From Pseudomonadota bacterium (GTDB taxonomy: Bacteria; Desulfobacterota; Binatia; Binatales; Binataceae), in contig JAJPHI010000019.1 of the NCBI GenBank assembly GCA_021325355.1, forward strand, positions 1-64,000: a stretch of 64,000 nucleotides of DNA. The letters are read 5' to 3'. Below, one piece after another: positions 9,312 to 18,587 of this stretch. A program made the translations under genes and the position numbers. Under the pieces are notes generated by a model. It was not told where the DNA came from. It saw nothing but the letters and a program-made list of their open reading frames with translations, and did no database searches. Every line of letters starts with the position of its first letter. Within the stretch, counting starts at the first letter, position 1.

Positions 9312-10178
9312 ATGGGGGATCAAAGAATGCACAGGGTCTATTTTTGTCTCGGCGTCTGCCTGATCGCGTTGCTAAGCCTGGCGGTGCTGCCGCCGCGGGT
9401 TTTCGCGCAAATCGATCCGTGGGAGTTCGAGGTCTATCCTTACGCGACCGAAAGCCGCGGCGTGCTGGAAATCGAAAGCGACAACGCGGTAGTCGCCAAC
9501 GGCCACAACAGCGCGCCCAACGGCACAGCGGCGGGGACTTATCCGAGTCAGGGGATGTGGTACAGCGGCGAGGAATTCACTTACGGCCTGACTGATCGCA
9601 TCGAAACCGCAGCCTATATTACCTTCGCTCAGCCGCGCGGGCATGGCTTCTGGTGGGCGGGAGATAAGTTCCGCTTCCGCGGCCGGCTGTTCGACGAAGG
9701 TGTACTGCCCGTGGACGTCGGATGGTACGCGGAACTGGAATGGCACAAGACGCCGCAGTTTGACGACGCCGATCTCGAGCTCGAACTGAAACCGATTATC
9801 GAAAAGGATCTGGGGCCTTTTTCGCTGGTGCTCAACCCGGTTTTCGAAAAACCGCTCTACGGCGCCGGCCACGATCAGGGGTTCGAATTCGGCTATCGCA
9901 ACGGCGCCTACTATCGATGGCTGCGTTATCTGTCACCCGGCGTCGAGTTTTACGGCGGTGTCGGCCTGATCGACGACACCGATCCGTTGAGCGAGCAGCA
10001 GCACTATATTTTCCCGGTGGCCTGGGGTGAGCTGCCGCACGGTCTCGAATACAGCGTCGGTCCGGGCTTCGGCTTAACCCGCGGATCGGACCACGTGCTG
10101 GTGAAGTTCAATATCGAGCTCGAACACTTCATCGGCGCGCTCTTCGGTCCCTCGAGCGAAACCGGATGGTTCTTCTAA
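9312..10178 (+). CDS. Outer-membrane beta-barrel-like protein
   Basis: 288-aa protein with a signal peptide (CLIALLSLAVLPPRVFA) followed by many alternating amphipathic, aromatic-rich strands (YGLTDRIETAAYITFAQP, LEYSVGPGFGLTRGSDH) and a terminal aromatic (WFF), as expected of a small outer-membrane barrel. No specific family is recognised beyond a general resemblance to outer-membrane transporters without a plug. A downstream ATG (9327) is an alternative start. It is the last gene of the Fur-box cassette and overlaps the convergent P450 stop by 4 bp. A role in iron or metal handling is inferred from operon context only. Confidence 0.65.
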   Translation: MGDQRMHRVYFCLGVCLIALLSLAVLPPRVFAQIDPWEFEVYPYATESRGVLEIESDNAVVANGHNSAPNGTAAGTYPSQGMWYSGEEFTYGLTDRIETAAYITFAQPRGHGFWWAGDKFRFRGRLFDEGVLPVDVGWYAELEWHKTPQFDDADLELELKPIIEKDLGPFSLVLNPVFEKPLYGAGHDQGFEFGYRNGAYYRWLRYLSPGVEFYGGVGLIDDTDPLSEQQHYIFPVAWGELPHGLEYSVGPGFGLTRGSDHVLVKFNIELEHFIGALFGPSSETGWFF

Positions 10179-11437
10179 GCGGCGGCGCGCCGCGGACGGA
10201 TGCGCAAGCGCACGGGCATGTGCTTGATGCCGCCGACGAAGTTCGAGCGCATCCGTTGAATCGGCCCGGTCATCTCGGCGTAATCGAGGCGTTCCATCAG
10301 TTGGCGGAACATGATCTGTAGTTCGAGACGGGCGAGGTTGGCGCCGAGACAGTAGTGCTCGCCGATCCCGAAGGCCAACTGCGGGTTAGGATTGCGCGTG
10401 ATATCGAATCGGAACGGCTCGGCGAAAACCTCCTCGTCGCGATTGGCCGAGGGATAGAACAGCGCAAGGAAATCGCCGGCATGAATCTGCTGGCCGCGCA
10501 AAACGGTGTCGCGGCTCGCGATGCGGGTGAACTGAACGACCGGCGAAACCCATCGCAGGATCTCTTCGGTGGCGGTCGGAATGAGCCCGAGGTCGCCGCG
10601 CAGCCGCTGCCATTGCTCCGGATGCTGCATCAGGGCGTAGAGACCGCCGCTGATCGCGTTGCGCGTGGTTTCATTGCCGGCGATGATGAGCAGCGCAAAA
10701 TACGAGAGCTGCTCGAACAGAGGCATCGGCTGGCCGTTGACCTGGGCGTGCGTGAGAGCGGTCGACAGGTCGTCGCGCGGGGTCTTTTGGCGATCGGCAA
10801 TAAGCCCGCTGAAGTACTCGAAGAAATCGAGCCGCGCGCGTTCGACATTCTCCTTGATGCTTTCCGTGCGATGGAACTCTTCGTCTTCGGCCGCGATCAT
10901 TTCATTGCTCAGCCGGAACATCCGATCCCAGTCCTGGCGCGGAATGCCGAACATCTCGGAAATAACTGCGAGCGGCAGCCGGGCGGCGACCTCCGTCACG
11001 AAATCGCATTCACTGCGATCGACTACTTCGTCGAGCACCGCCGCTGTCACCTCTTCGATCTGCTCGCGCAGCTTGCCGATGGCATGGGGCGTGAAGCGCT
11101 TGTTGACCACGGCCCGGTAGGCGCCGTGCTGCGGCGGATTCATCGTCAGCAGCGTGTGGAAGACCGGCTCCTCGCTGCGCGGCTGGTCGGGGTTTTTTTT
11201 GAAGACAAACAGGGGACGGTCGGGCGGCACGGAATTGAAGAGGTCCGGCCGGCGCGAGACTTCGAGCAGGTCGGCGTGTTTCGTGATCGCCCAGAACGGC
11301 GGATGGATGTTCTCCCGTTGATACCAGTAGACGGGGGCTTCACGACGCAGCAGCGCCCATTCCTCGTGTGGATACCCGCGCTGAACGAACAGATCCGGAT
11401 CGACGATATCAATCGAATTCAACGTCATGCCTGCCAT
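10175..11437 (-). CDS. Cytochrome P450
   Basis: 420-aa soluble bacterial P450 monooxygenase. The I-helix oxygen-activation motif is AGNETTRN, the K-helix ExxR is in TEEILRWVS, and the haem-thiolate loop is FGIGEHYCLGANLARLE with Cys as iron ligand. It needs ferredoxin and ferredoxin reductase, neither of which is encoded nearby. It lies 61 bp downstream of a close paralogue on the same strand, so the pair arose by tandem duplication and is probably co-transcribed. The substrate is unknown; the residue pattern is that of the soluble CYP groups acting on steroids, terpenes or aliphatic compounds. Confidence 0.95.
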   Translation of the reverse strand: MAGMTLNSIDIVDPDLFVQRGYPHEEWALLRREAPVYWYQRENIHPPFWAITKHADLLEVSRRPDLFNSVPPDRPLFVFKKNPDQPRSEEPVFHTLLTMNPPQHGAYRAVVNKRFTPHAIGKLREQIEEVTAAVLDEVVDRSECDFVTEVAARLPLAVISEMFGIPRQDWDRMFRLSNEMIAAEDEEFHRTESIKENVERARLDFFEYFSGLIADRQKTPRDDLSTALTHAQVNGQPMPLFEQLSYFALLIIAGNETTRNAISGGLYALMQHPEQWQRLRGDLGLIPTATEEILRWVSPVVQFTRIASRDTVLRGQQIHAGDFLALFYPSANRDEEVFAEPFRFDITRNPNPQLAFGIGEHYCLGANLARLELQIMFRQLMERLDYAEMTGPIQRMRSNFVGGIKHMPVRLRIRPRRAAA

Positions 11438-11498
11438 AGCACCTCCTCACTTTTCCCTGGCCGAGCGGTCGCGACTGAGTGCGGTTGGCTGCAACAAC

Positions 11499-12782
11499 TT
11501 AAACGCCCGAGGCTGCGGCAGCCGAAGCCTCGCGCCGCGGCAGCATCCGATATCGAATCGGCATGTGCTTGATCCCGCCGACGAAACTCGACCGCATCCG
11601 CTCGATCGGCCCCGTCAGTTCGACCTCAGCCAGCCGGTCAATCAGTTGCCGAAACATGATCTGCAGCTCGAGTCGCGCAAGGTTGGCGCCGAGGCAGTAA
11701 TGCTCGCCGATGCCGAAGGCGACGTGCGGATTGGGATTGCGTCGAATATCGAATTCGAAAGGATCGACGAAAACCTCTTCGTCCCGGTTGGCTGACGGAT
11801 AGAACAGCGCCAGGACCTCACCCTCGCGGATCTTTTGACCGCGTAGCTCGGTATCGCGGGTGGCGATACGGGTGAACTGGATAACCGGCGATACCCACCG
11901 AATGATCTCGTCCACCGCGCTCGGAATCAGCCCGGGATCGCGTCTCAGATCCTGCCACTGCTCCGGATGCTGAACGAGCGCGTAAAGCCCGCCGGTGATA
12001 GCGTTCCGCGTGGTTTCATTGCCGGCGATAATCAACAGCGCGAAGTAGGAAAGCAGCTCGAAGGGCTGCATCGGCTCGCCATCGACGCGCCCGTGCGTCA
12101 GCGCGCTTGCCAGGTCGTCGCGCGGCGTTTGGCGACGATCTTCGATGAGGCCGCTGAAATATTGAAAGAACTCCATACGCGCGCGTTCGAGGGTATCGGC
12201 GATCCCGCGGGTATCGCGATATTCAGGATCCGACGGACCGATCATTTCATTACTCAGACGGAACATCCGGTCCCAGTCGCTGCGCGGGATTCCGAACATC
12301 TCGCAGATCACCGCAAGCGGCAGGCGGGCCGAAATCTGCGTGACGAAGTCGCCGTCAGTACGGTCCATGGCGCTGTCGAGGACCTGCGCCGTGACCTGTT
12401 CGATCTGATTGCTCAATTGTCTTACCGCCTGCGGCGTGAAGCGGCGATTGACCACCGCGCGATAAGCGCCGTGCGTCGGCGGATTCATGTTAAGCAGTTG
12501 ATGAAGAACCGGTTCGTCCAACTCGCGCTCGTTCGGGTCGTGCTCGACGATAAAGAGCAGGCGGCGCTCGGCGGGGAGCGCGTTGAACAGCTCGGGCTGG
12601 CGCGAAACCTCGATCAGGTCGGAGTGCCGGGTAATCGCCCAGAATGGATGAACATTCGGACGCTCGTACCAGTACACCGGGGCTTCGCGGCGCAACAGCG
12701 TCCATTCCTCGTGCGGATAGCCGCGCGCGACGTAAAGATCGGGATCAATGATATCGAGGGAATCAAGCGTCATCGCCGCCAT
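11499..12782 (-). CDS. Cytochrome P450 (tandem paralogue)
   Basis: 427-aa P450 closely related along its whole length to the adjacent downstream P450 (shared IDPDLYVARGYPHEEWTLLR-like N-terminus, AGNETTRN I-helix, EIIRWVSPV ExxR, FGIGEHYCLG haem loop). It is the promoter-proximal member of the pair. Differences concentrate in the regions expected to form the substrate pocket, so the two copies may have diverged in substrate. No redox partner gene is linked. Confidence 0.95.
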   Translation of the reverse strand: MAAMTLDSLDIIDPDLYVARGYPHEEWTLLRREAPVYWYERPNVHPFWAITRHSDLIEVSRQPELFNALPAERRLLFIVEHDPNERELDEPVLHQLLNMNPPTHGAYRAVVNRRFTPQAVRQLSNQIEQVTAQVLDSAMDRTDGDFVTQISARLPLAVICEMFGIPRSDWDRMFRLSNEMIGPSDPEYRDTRGIADTLERARMEFFQYFSGLIEDRRQTPRDDLASALTHGRVDGEPMQPFELLSYFALLIIAGNETTRNAITGGLYALVQHPEQWQDLRRDPGLIPSAVDEIIRWVSPVIQFTRIATRDTELRGQKIREGEVLALFYPSANRDEEVFVDPFEFDIRRNPNPHVAFGIGEHYCLGANLARLELQIMFRQLIDRLAEVELTGPIERMRSSFVGGIKHMPIRYRMLPRREASAAAASGV

Positions 12783-12957
12783 AAGACAACTCCGCGCCCA
12801 TGAATGAACCGTCGTTCAGTCAACCATAGCACGGCGCCGGATGCGAACCTACTGCAATTGTGACCTTTCAATCCTCCGCGCGCCCGAATTTATTACGATC
12901 CGCAGGGGCGCCAATCGCGCGATACCCGGCAGCCGGCGCCTCAGTTCGAGCCGCGCT

Positions 12958-13965
12958 TCAGCGCATCAGGCCGGGATCATTCATGCGCGGCAGGCGAAAC
13001 CAGATATCGTTGCAGAAGTCCATTTCTTCCTTATCAAGCGTCAGCTCGGTGGCCGGCAATGATTGCCGAAGTTGCGCCGCGGAGGTCGCGCCAACGATCG
13101 CCGAGGTGATTGTCGGTTGGGCCAGCATCCACGCGATCGCGACCTGGGTAAGCGGCTTGTTGCGCTGGGCAAAGTAATTCATCAACTCGCCGACCGCAGC
13201 GAACTGCGCATCGTGCCAGTAGCGCTCGCGATAGATCTTGAGCGCGCGGCCTGAGATAAAGCCGAAGCGCGCTTCTCGCGGCGGCTCGGCGTTCGCCTGA
13301 TATTTGCCCGTCAGGAATCCGCCAGCGAGCGGATTATAGGCGATCACGCCGATTCCATGATGTTCGCACAGGGGCAGGAGCTCGTGCTCGATCTCGCGGA
13401 ACAGCAGATTGTAGCGCGGCTGCACGCAATCGAAGCGTGCCACCCCGTGCTTGTCGCTCAGCCACAGCGCGGTGGCCAGCAGCCAGGCCTTGAAGTTCGA
13501 GCATCCGATGTAACGGACCTTGCCCTGACGCACGAGGTCATCGAAGGCGCGCAGGGTCTCGTCCAACGGCGTATCGGGATCGGGCGCGTGGGCCTGGTAC
13601 AGGTCGATATAATCGGTCTGCAGGCGTTTCAGGCTGGCCTCGACGGCCTCGAGAATATGCTTGCGCGAGAGCCCGCCGTCATTCGGTCGCGGTCCCATCG
13701 GCACCCAGCACTTGGTCGCGAGCACAATCTGATCGCGCTTGCCCTTGAGCCACTTGCCGATGATCGTCTCGGTGCGGCCGACGGTTTCGAGCGTCCCACC
13801 CATCGGATAGCCGTCCGCCGTGTCGAAGAAGTTGACGCCGTTTTCGACGGCGGTGTCCATGATCGCGAAGCTGGTCGCTTCGTCGCACTGCAGGCCGAAG
13901 GTCATCGTGCCGAGGCAGATTTCGGAGACCTTCAATCCTGTTCGCCCCATCTTTTTGATCTTCAT
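12958..13965 (-). CDS. Aldo/keto reductase
   Basis: 335-aa NAD(P)H-dependent aldo/keto reductase. Catalytic Asp and Tyr are in FFDTADGYPMG, Lys in VLATKCWVP, and His in LYQAHAPDPD. The cofactor loop is IVGATSAAQL. A strong ribosome-binding site (GGGAGAGGA) precedes the ATG. It is only distantly related to the enzyme at 616-1611. It lies upstream of the P450 pair on the same strand, with a 175-bp gap, so it may participate in the same oxidative/reductive pathway, but this is not shown. Confidence 0.9.
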   Translation of the reverse strand: MKIKKMGRTGLKVSEICLGTMTFGLQCDEATSFAIMDTAVENGVNFFDTADGYPMGGTLETVGRTETIIGKWLKGKRDQIVLATKCWVPMGPRPNDGGLSRKHILEAVEASLKRLQTDYIDLYQAHAPDPDTPLDETLRAFDDLVRQGKVRYIGCSNFKAWLLATALWLSDKHGVARFDCVQPRYNLLFREIEHELLPLCEHHGIGVIAYNPLAGGFLTGKYQANAEPPREARFGFISGRALKIYRERYWHDAQFAAVGELMNYFAQRNKPLTQVAIAWMLAQPTITSAIVGATSAAQLRQSLPATELTLDKEEMDFCNDIWFRLPRMNDPGLMR

Positions 13966-14042
13966 TCGTATCCTCTCCCTGGCAGCTGGTGATTATTGCC
14001 TGCGAGTTGCGTGCGCGCGATGCACCAGAGATGCTGCTCGAC

Positions 14043-14255
14043 ATGGATCGCTTGACGCTATTCGGCGTGATCGCCGTTGCCCTGATGCTCATCTGTTATG
14101 CGCTCGAGCACCGCAGCCACTGGTTCGTCCTCGCCTTCGCCGGATCCTGTGCCCTGGGGTCGGCGTACGGCTTTCTGCAAGGAGCGTGGCCGTTCGGCGT
14201 AGTCGAAGCGGTGTGGTCGTTGGTTGCCCTGCGCCGATGGTGGTGGCGACTCTAG
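14043..14255 (+). CDS. Small integral membrane protein
   Basis: About 70 aa with three hydrophobic stretches (LTLFGVIAVALMLICYALE, HWFVLAFAGSCALGSAYGFL, FGVVEAVWSLVALRRWW). Similar short hypothetical membrane proteins occur widely in soil proteobacteria; no function is known to me. The frame is open further upstream, with alternative starts at 14031 and 13989, but the ATG at 14043 gives the most natural N-terminus. It diverges from the aldo/keto reductase gene. Confidence 0.6.
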   Translation: MDRLTLFGVIAVALMLICYALEHRSHWFVLAFAGSCALGSAYGFLQGAWPFGVVEAVWSLVALRRWWWRL

Positions 14256-14373
14256 GGGCGCGTCATCCTGCCCCGCCCTTGGCTTTGCCCGACGAATTGT
14301 CGATTGGATTTTGTGACTGTGATTTAGTCCACCACGCCTGTATCTTATCCCAGCAGCGTTTACGGGGGATGCG

Positions 14374-16185
14374 ATGGGGCGCAGCGCCATTGTTAGTCTT
14401 TTGCTGGTTTGTGTTATCTTTTGCAAAGCGCCTTTGACGGACGCACAGTCCACCTGCTCGCCGTGTTCCTTAACCGTACAGCAGTTTCAGAAAATATCGC
14501 CGAAGTCCGTGACGATCACCAGCGCCTGTGAAGAAACGACACCGGTGAACTTTTGCGAAGTGATTGGCGCGCTGGTCTCCGATCGCCGCAAGCATGACTC
14601 GATCAAGTTCGAGGTCGCCCTCCCGGACGCGTCGGCATGGAACGGCAAATATGTATTCATCGGCAATGGCCTTTTTGGCGGCAAGCTGCCGACGCCGGGC
14701 GACGGCGGCGACTTCGCACAAGCGCTCACCGACGGATATGCGGTCGCCGCCACCGATACCGGCCACAACAGTTGCGATAATACCAACGACGCCACAAAGG
14801 GGGATTGCGATCTGACTGAGGCCGCCTGGGCGCTGCATAATCTGCCGTCGGTAAAGGATTTTGCCTACCGCGCGGTCCATCGCAGTACGGTTGCGGCGCG
14901 CAAGATCGTCAAACGCTTCTACAATTCGACCATAACCGAGGCCTACTTCCAGGGCTGCTCAACCGGAGGCCGCCAGGCGCTGGTCGAAGCCGAGAAGTAT
15001 CCCGACGATTTCGACGGCATCATTGCCGGAGACCCGGCGGCCGGGAACATCTTCGCCGGCTTCAACTGGAACGAGCAGGCGCAGTTGCAGATCGCCTCGC
15101 CGACGCCGAGCCCCTCGCTCGACTATCCCGCAATCCGCCTCATCGATACCGCGGTCCGCGCGCTTTGCGGCGAGACGACGCCGGGGCTTACCACCACGCC
15201 GCTGATTCTTGATCCGCCGACCTGCCCGTTCCAGAGCGCTCCCGCCACGACACCGAACAGCCTAGCTTCACTCGAATGTACCTCCGGTCAGACCAGCGGA
15301 TGCCTGACGGCCAATCAAATCGCGACGGTTAACGCGTTCCTCGACGGTCCGGTCGATACCACTGGCGCGCAAATCTATCCCGGCTACAGTCCGAGTGATC
15401 CGGGCGATACCACCAATGGTGACACGGGCTGGTATTCGTTCACCGATTGCACGCAGTTCGATATTACCGACCCTGGCGGATGTATCCCGCCGGTGCCGCC
15501 CTACCCTCCCACCTACGCGCCAGAGCCGTGGGGTTTTGCCGATCAGCCGCCGGTCGCGCTGCCCAATTTCACGGCCGAGGGTCCGCTGCAATGGGTCGCG
15601 CAGGACGGTTATCTGCGGAACTTTGTTTACGAGGACGTGAATTATGCGCCGCTCACCTTCAGCTTCCAGGATCAGAAGGCTATCAATAAATTGACGAAGA
15701 ATATCGCGCGCTGGGGTGGCGACGGCATGGAGGTTTCGAAACTCACGAGCTTCGTCAAGAAAAACCACATGCTGCTGCTCTACCACGGTTGGAGCGATCC
15801 GGTGATTACGCCGTACAATACCGTGAACTTATTCGCATCGATCCAGAGCATCTTCGGCGCCGACACGGGCAACAATATCCGCCTGTTCATGGTACCGGGG
15901 ATGCATCATTGCAGCGGCGGCCCCGGGCCTAATGTTCTTGGTCCCGCGCCGGGCAGCAGCGATCTGATAAGCGTACTCGATCAATGGGTCAGCGGCGGCA
16001 ATCCGCCTGACGGCAACTCCGCCACGAACCCGCTTATCGCGACCCATTTCGTAAACAACGTGCCGGGCGGCGCGGTCGATCGCACGATGCCGCTTTGCGC
16101 CTATCCGGAACTGCCGGTCTATATCGGGGCACCCGCCAATCCTGAAGTCGCCCCAAGCTGGACCTGCAGCGCGCCGCCGAGTTGA
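14374..16185 (+). CDS. Secreted tannase/feruloyl esterase family protein
   Basis: 603-aa exported alpha/beta-hydrolase of the tannase/feruloyl-esterase family, which cleaves ester bonds of plant phenolics. The signal peptide is residues about 1-24 (SLLLVCVIFCKAPLTDAQS). The nucleophile is Ser in GCSTGGRQALVEAEKYP, the acid Asp in YHGWSDPVITP, and His in MHHCSGGPGP. The Cys next to the Ser and the Cys next to the His are positioned as in the CS-D-HC motif, where a disulfide joins neighbours of the catalytic residues. WVAQDGYLRNFVYED is also conserved. A paralogue follows after 123 bp, so the two form a tandem pair, probably co-expressed. Confidence 0.9.
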   Translation: MGRSAIVSLLLVCVIFCKAPLTDAQSTCSPCSLTVQQFQKISPKSVTITSACEETTPVNFCEVIGALVSDRRKHDSIKFEVALPDASAWNGKYVFIGNGLFGGKLPTPGDGGDFAQALTDGYAVAATDTGHNSCDNTNDATKGDCDLTEAAWALHNLPSVKDFAYRAVHRSTVAARKIVKRFYNSTITEAYFQGCSTGGRQALVEAEKYPDDFDGIIAGDPAAGNIFAGFNWNEQAQLQIASPTPSPSLDYPAIRLIDTAVRALCGETTPGLTTTPLILDPPTCPFQSAPATTPNSLASLECTSGQTSGCLTANQIATVNAFLDGPVDTTGAQIYPGYSPSDPGDTTNGDTGWYSFTDCTQFDITDPGGCIPPVPPYPPTYAPEPWGFADQPPVALPNFTAEGPLQWVAQDGYLRNFVYEDVNYAPLTFSFQDQKAINKLTKNIARWGGDGMEVSKLTSFVKKNHMLLLYHGWSDPVITPYNTVNLFASIQSIFGADTGNNIRLFMVPGMHHCSGGPGPNVLGPAPGSSDLISVLDQWVSGGNPPDGNSATNPLIATHFVNNVPGGAVDRTMPLCAYPELPVYIGAPANPEVAPSWTCSAPPS

Positions 16186-16308
16186 CGGCGCTGATGGCGC
16201 CGCGGCCCGTGGCTGTAACCTCGGCGGTGTCGCCGACGTAAGCCTGTGCGACGACGTGTACTCAATCGGGAAGCCGCAGGGCTTCATCATCGGGGGGTTC
16301 ATCGATAG

Positions 16309-18096
16309 ATGCGGAAATGGTTTTCTCTGTTGCCGTCGCTGTGGCTCGGGTTAGCGGCAAATGCTCTTGCGCAGACTTCAAGCTGTCCCCGCCCGACGCC
16401 ATGTACGTCGGGTTTGTCGGTGTCGGATATTCAAAAATTCGCGCCTGCCGGGGTGACGATCAATGCGGCCTGTGAAGCGAGTTTCATTGATTCCGTCACC
16501 AACCAGACGCTCAATTACTGCGAAGTCCTGGGCTCGATAACGACCAAAAAGAGCAAAAACGATTTTATCAACTTTGAGGTCAGCCTCCCGGACACCGGAT
16601 GGAACAACAAGTTCGTGTTTATCGGAAACGGCCTGTTCGCCGGTCAGATGCCGCAACCCTCGGAGAATGACTACACCAGCGCGCTGGCGGACGGTTATGC
16701 GGTCGCCGGCACCGATACCGGTCACAGCAATTGCAACGGTAATGCCGACTGCTTTCTGATTAACGCCTCCTGGGCGCTCAACAATACTCCGGCAGTCAAG
16801 GACTTCGCCTATCGCGCGGTGCACAAGACGACCGTCGCGGCCCAGGCGATAATTGCCGGCTACTACAATTCAACGGTCGATTTTTCCTATTTCAACGGCT
16901 GTTCGACTGGTGGCCGGCAAGGTCTCGTCGAAGCCGAAAAATACCCGAGCGACTTTAATGGGATCATTGCCGGTGATCCGGCCGCGGGAAATCTCTTCGC
17001 CGGCTTCAACTGGAATCAACAGGCCAACCTGTCGGATCTCGATACCACCACCGACACTCCTGCGCTCGACGTCAACGCGGTCAATCTGATCAGTCAGACG
17101 ATTACCAATAATTGCGGTGAAACCACGCCCGGACTGACCACTACGCCGTTGGTGCTTAACCCCACCACCTGCGATTTCAAAGCACAGGTCGCATCGCTGC
17201 AGTGCCCGTCAGGTCAGAGCCCGCCCGGATGTCTGAGCGCGGCACAAATCGCCACCGCCGATGCGATTCTCGCCGGACCGACGGATACCAAGGGGAATCA
17301 GATTTACCCCGGCTATAGCGCGAGTGACGCCGCCGACACCATGGACGGTGACCTGGGATGGAGTTCAATCACTGGATGCACCGCCTTCCCGACGCCGGCC
17401 TGCGGGACAATCACGGTTGGCGCCCAGGAGCCCTACGGCAGCTCTTCGCCCGGACCGCCCGTCGTCAACCCGCCGAATTTCATCGCGCAGGGGCCGATTC
17501 AATGGGTCGCCCAGGACGGCTACCTGCGCAACATCGTGTTCGACGATATCAACTATGCTCCGCTCACCTTCGATTTCACCAAACAGAAACAAATCAACGA
17601 GCTGACCACCAATATCGCGCGCTGGAACGCGGATGGGATGGAAGCCAAGCATCTCAAGAAATTCATCAAGCAGAATCACGTGCTCCTGCTGTATCACGGC
17701 TGGAGCGATCCGGTCCTGACGCCGTTCAACACCCTCAACCTTTTCACCAATATCCAGAGCACGTTCGGCACGACGGTCAGCAACAATGTGCGCTTGTTCA
17801 TGGTCCCAGGGATGCATCATTGCCACGGTGGTCCGGGTCCGAACTTTATCGGACCGGGGCCGGGCGTCGAGGATCCGGTGACGGTGCTGGATCTGTGGGC
17901 GCGCGAGGGACTCGCGCCCGACGGCATCTCGACCAGCAATCCCATCATCGCGACCCATTTTGTGCAGAATGATCTCGGCGGCACGGTCGATCGTACGATG
18001 CCGCTCTGCTCGTGGCCGGAGGTGCCGAGCTATATCGGCGTGGGCAATCCGAATAATTTCGCCAATTGGACCTGCGTCACGCCCGCGCCGGGCTGA
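16309..18096 (+). CDS. Secreted tannase/feruloyl esterase family protein (tandem paralogue)
   Basis: 595-aa paralogue of the preceding enzyme, with a signal peptide (LLPSLWLGLAANALAQ), GCSTGGRQGLVEAEKYP (nucleophile Ser), YHGWSDPVLTP (acid) and MHHCHGGPGP (His). The CS-D-HC cysteine pairs are conserved here too. The sequences align end to end, indicating a local duplication. Their substrates may be different phenolic esters. No transporter or aromatic-degradation gene is adjacent to refine this. Confidence 0.9.
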   Translation: MRKWFSLLPSLWLGLAANALAQTSSCPRPTPCTSGLSVSDIQKFAPAGVTINAACEASFIDSVTNQTLNYCEVLGSITTKKSKNDFINFEVSLPDTGWNNKFVFIGNGLFAGQMPQPSENDYTSALADGYAVAGTDTGHSNCNGNADCFLINASWALNNTPAVKDFAYRAVHKTTVAAQAIIAGYYNSTVDFSYFNGCSTGGRQGLVEAEKYPSDFNGIIAGDPAAGNLFAGFNWNQQANLSDLDTTTDTPALDVNAVNLISQTITNNCGETTPGLTTTPLVLNPTTCDFKAQVASLQCPSGQSPPGCLSAAQIATADAILAGPTDTKGNQIYPGYSASDAADTMDGDLGWSSITGCTAFPTPACGTITVGAQEPYGSSSPGPPVVNPPNFIAQGPIQWVAQDGYLRNIVFDDINYAPLTFDFTKQKQINELTTNIARWNADGMEAKHLKKFIKQNHVLLLYHGWSDPVLTPFNTLNLFTNIQSTFGTTVSNNVRLFMVPGMHHCHGGPGPNFIGPGPGVEDPVTVLDLWAREGLAPDGISTSNPIIATHFVQNDLGGTVDRTMPLCSWPEVPSYIGVGNPNNFANWTCVTPAPG

Positions 18097-18114
18097 TTTC
18101 GGCGCCCCGCCAGG

Positions 18115-18387
18115 TCAGTGCAGAGCGCTGGTCAACGCAATAAGCGCCAGCACCGCGATCGCGATCCAGAGCCAGCCGTGACCGGTCGCGTGGACGCCGC
18201 TATGGGTGCCGTCGCTATGGGTGTAAAAGATGCCGGTTCCGGGGATGCCGACCGTCCGCGTAATTCGACCATGTCCGAAGGTGACGTGAGCCCCGCGCAC
18301 GCCGACACTCAACGAGGGTCCTGAACGTGAAAAGTTCACGCTCAGTCCCGGAAGTACGCGTACGCGTCGATAGAAGCGCAGGGGCAT
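18115..18387 (-). CDS. DUF4236 domain protein
   Basis: About 90 aa. The N-terminal half shows the DUF4236 pattern: MPLRFYRRVRVLPGLSVNFS, SGPSLSVGVRGAHVTFG and TVGIPGTGIFYT. The C-terminus is a single membrane helix (WLWIAIAVLALIALTSA). The ATG at 18387 fits the family start; another ATG lies 6 bases upstream. It is convergent with the second tannase gene. The function of the family is unknown. Confidence 0.8.
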   Translation of the reverse strand: MPLRFYRRVRVLPGLSVNFSRSGPSLSVGVRGAHVTFGHGRITRTVGIPGTGIFYTHSDGTHSGVHATGHGWLWIAIAVLALIALTSALH

Positions 18388-18587
18388 AATCAACCGCCGT
18401 TGCTATCTTTAACCGCGAAAAAGGCTATGTCCAGCTTGCTGCCACGCTGTGCAATTCCGTCGCGAGGTTCCCTTCGTACCCGTTGCGCGTGGTCACGATA
18501 TTCGCCACAGTTGAGCGTCAATAATTGCGCCGCGGTCGCGCTTCCTGATGAATTATCGGCGAAGGACGGGCAAAGTTTGCCAGGGGG

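Noticed and set aside
10355-11572. 405-codon plus-strand frame antisense to the P450 genes
   Set aside because: The minus strand encodes a complete P450 with all catalytic motifs; the plus frame is a GC-driven shadow.
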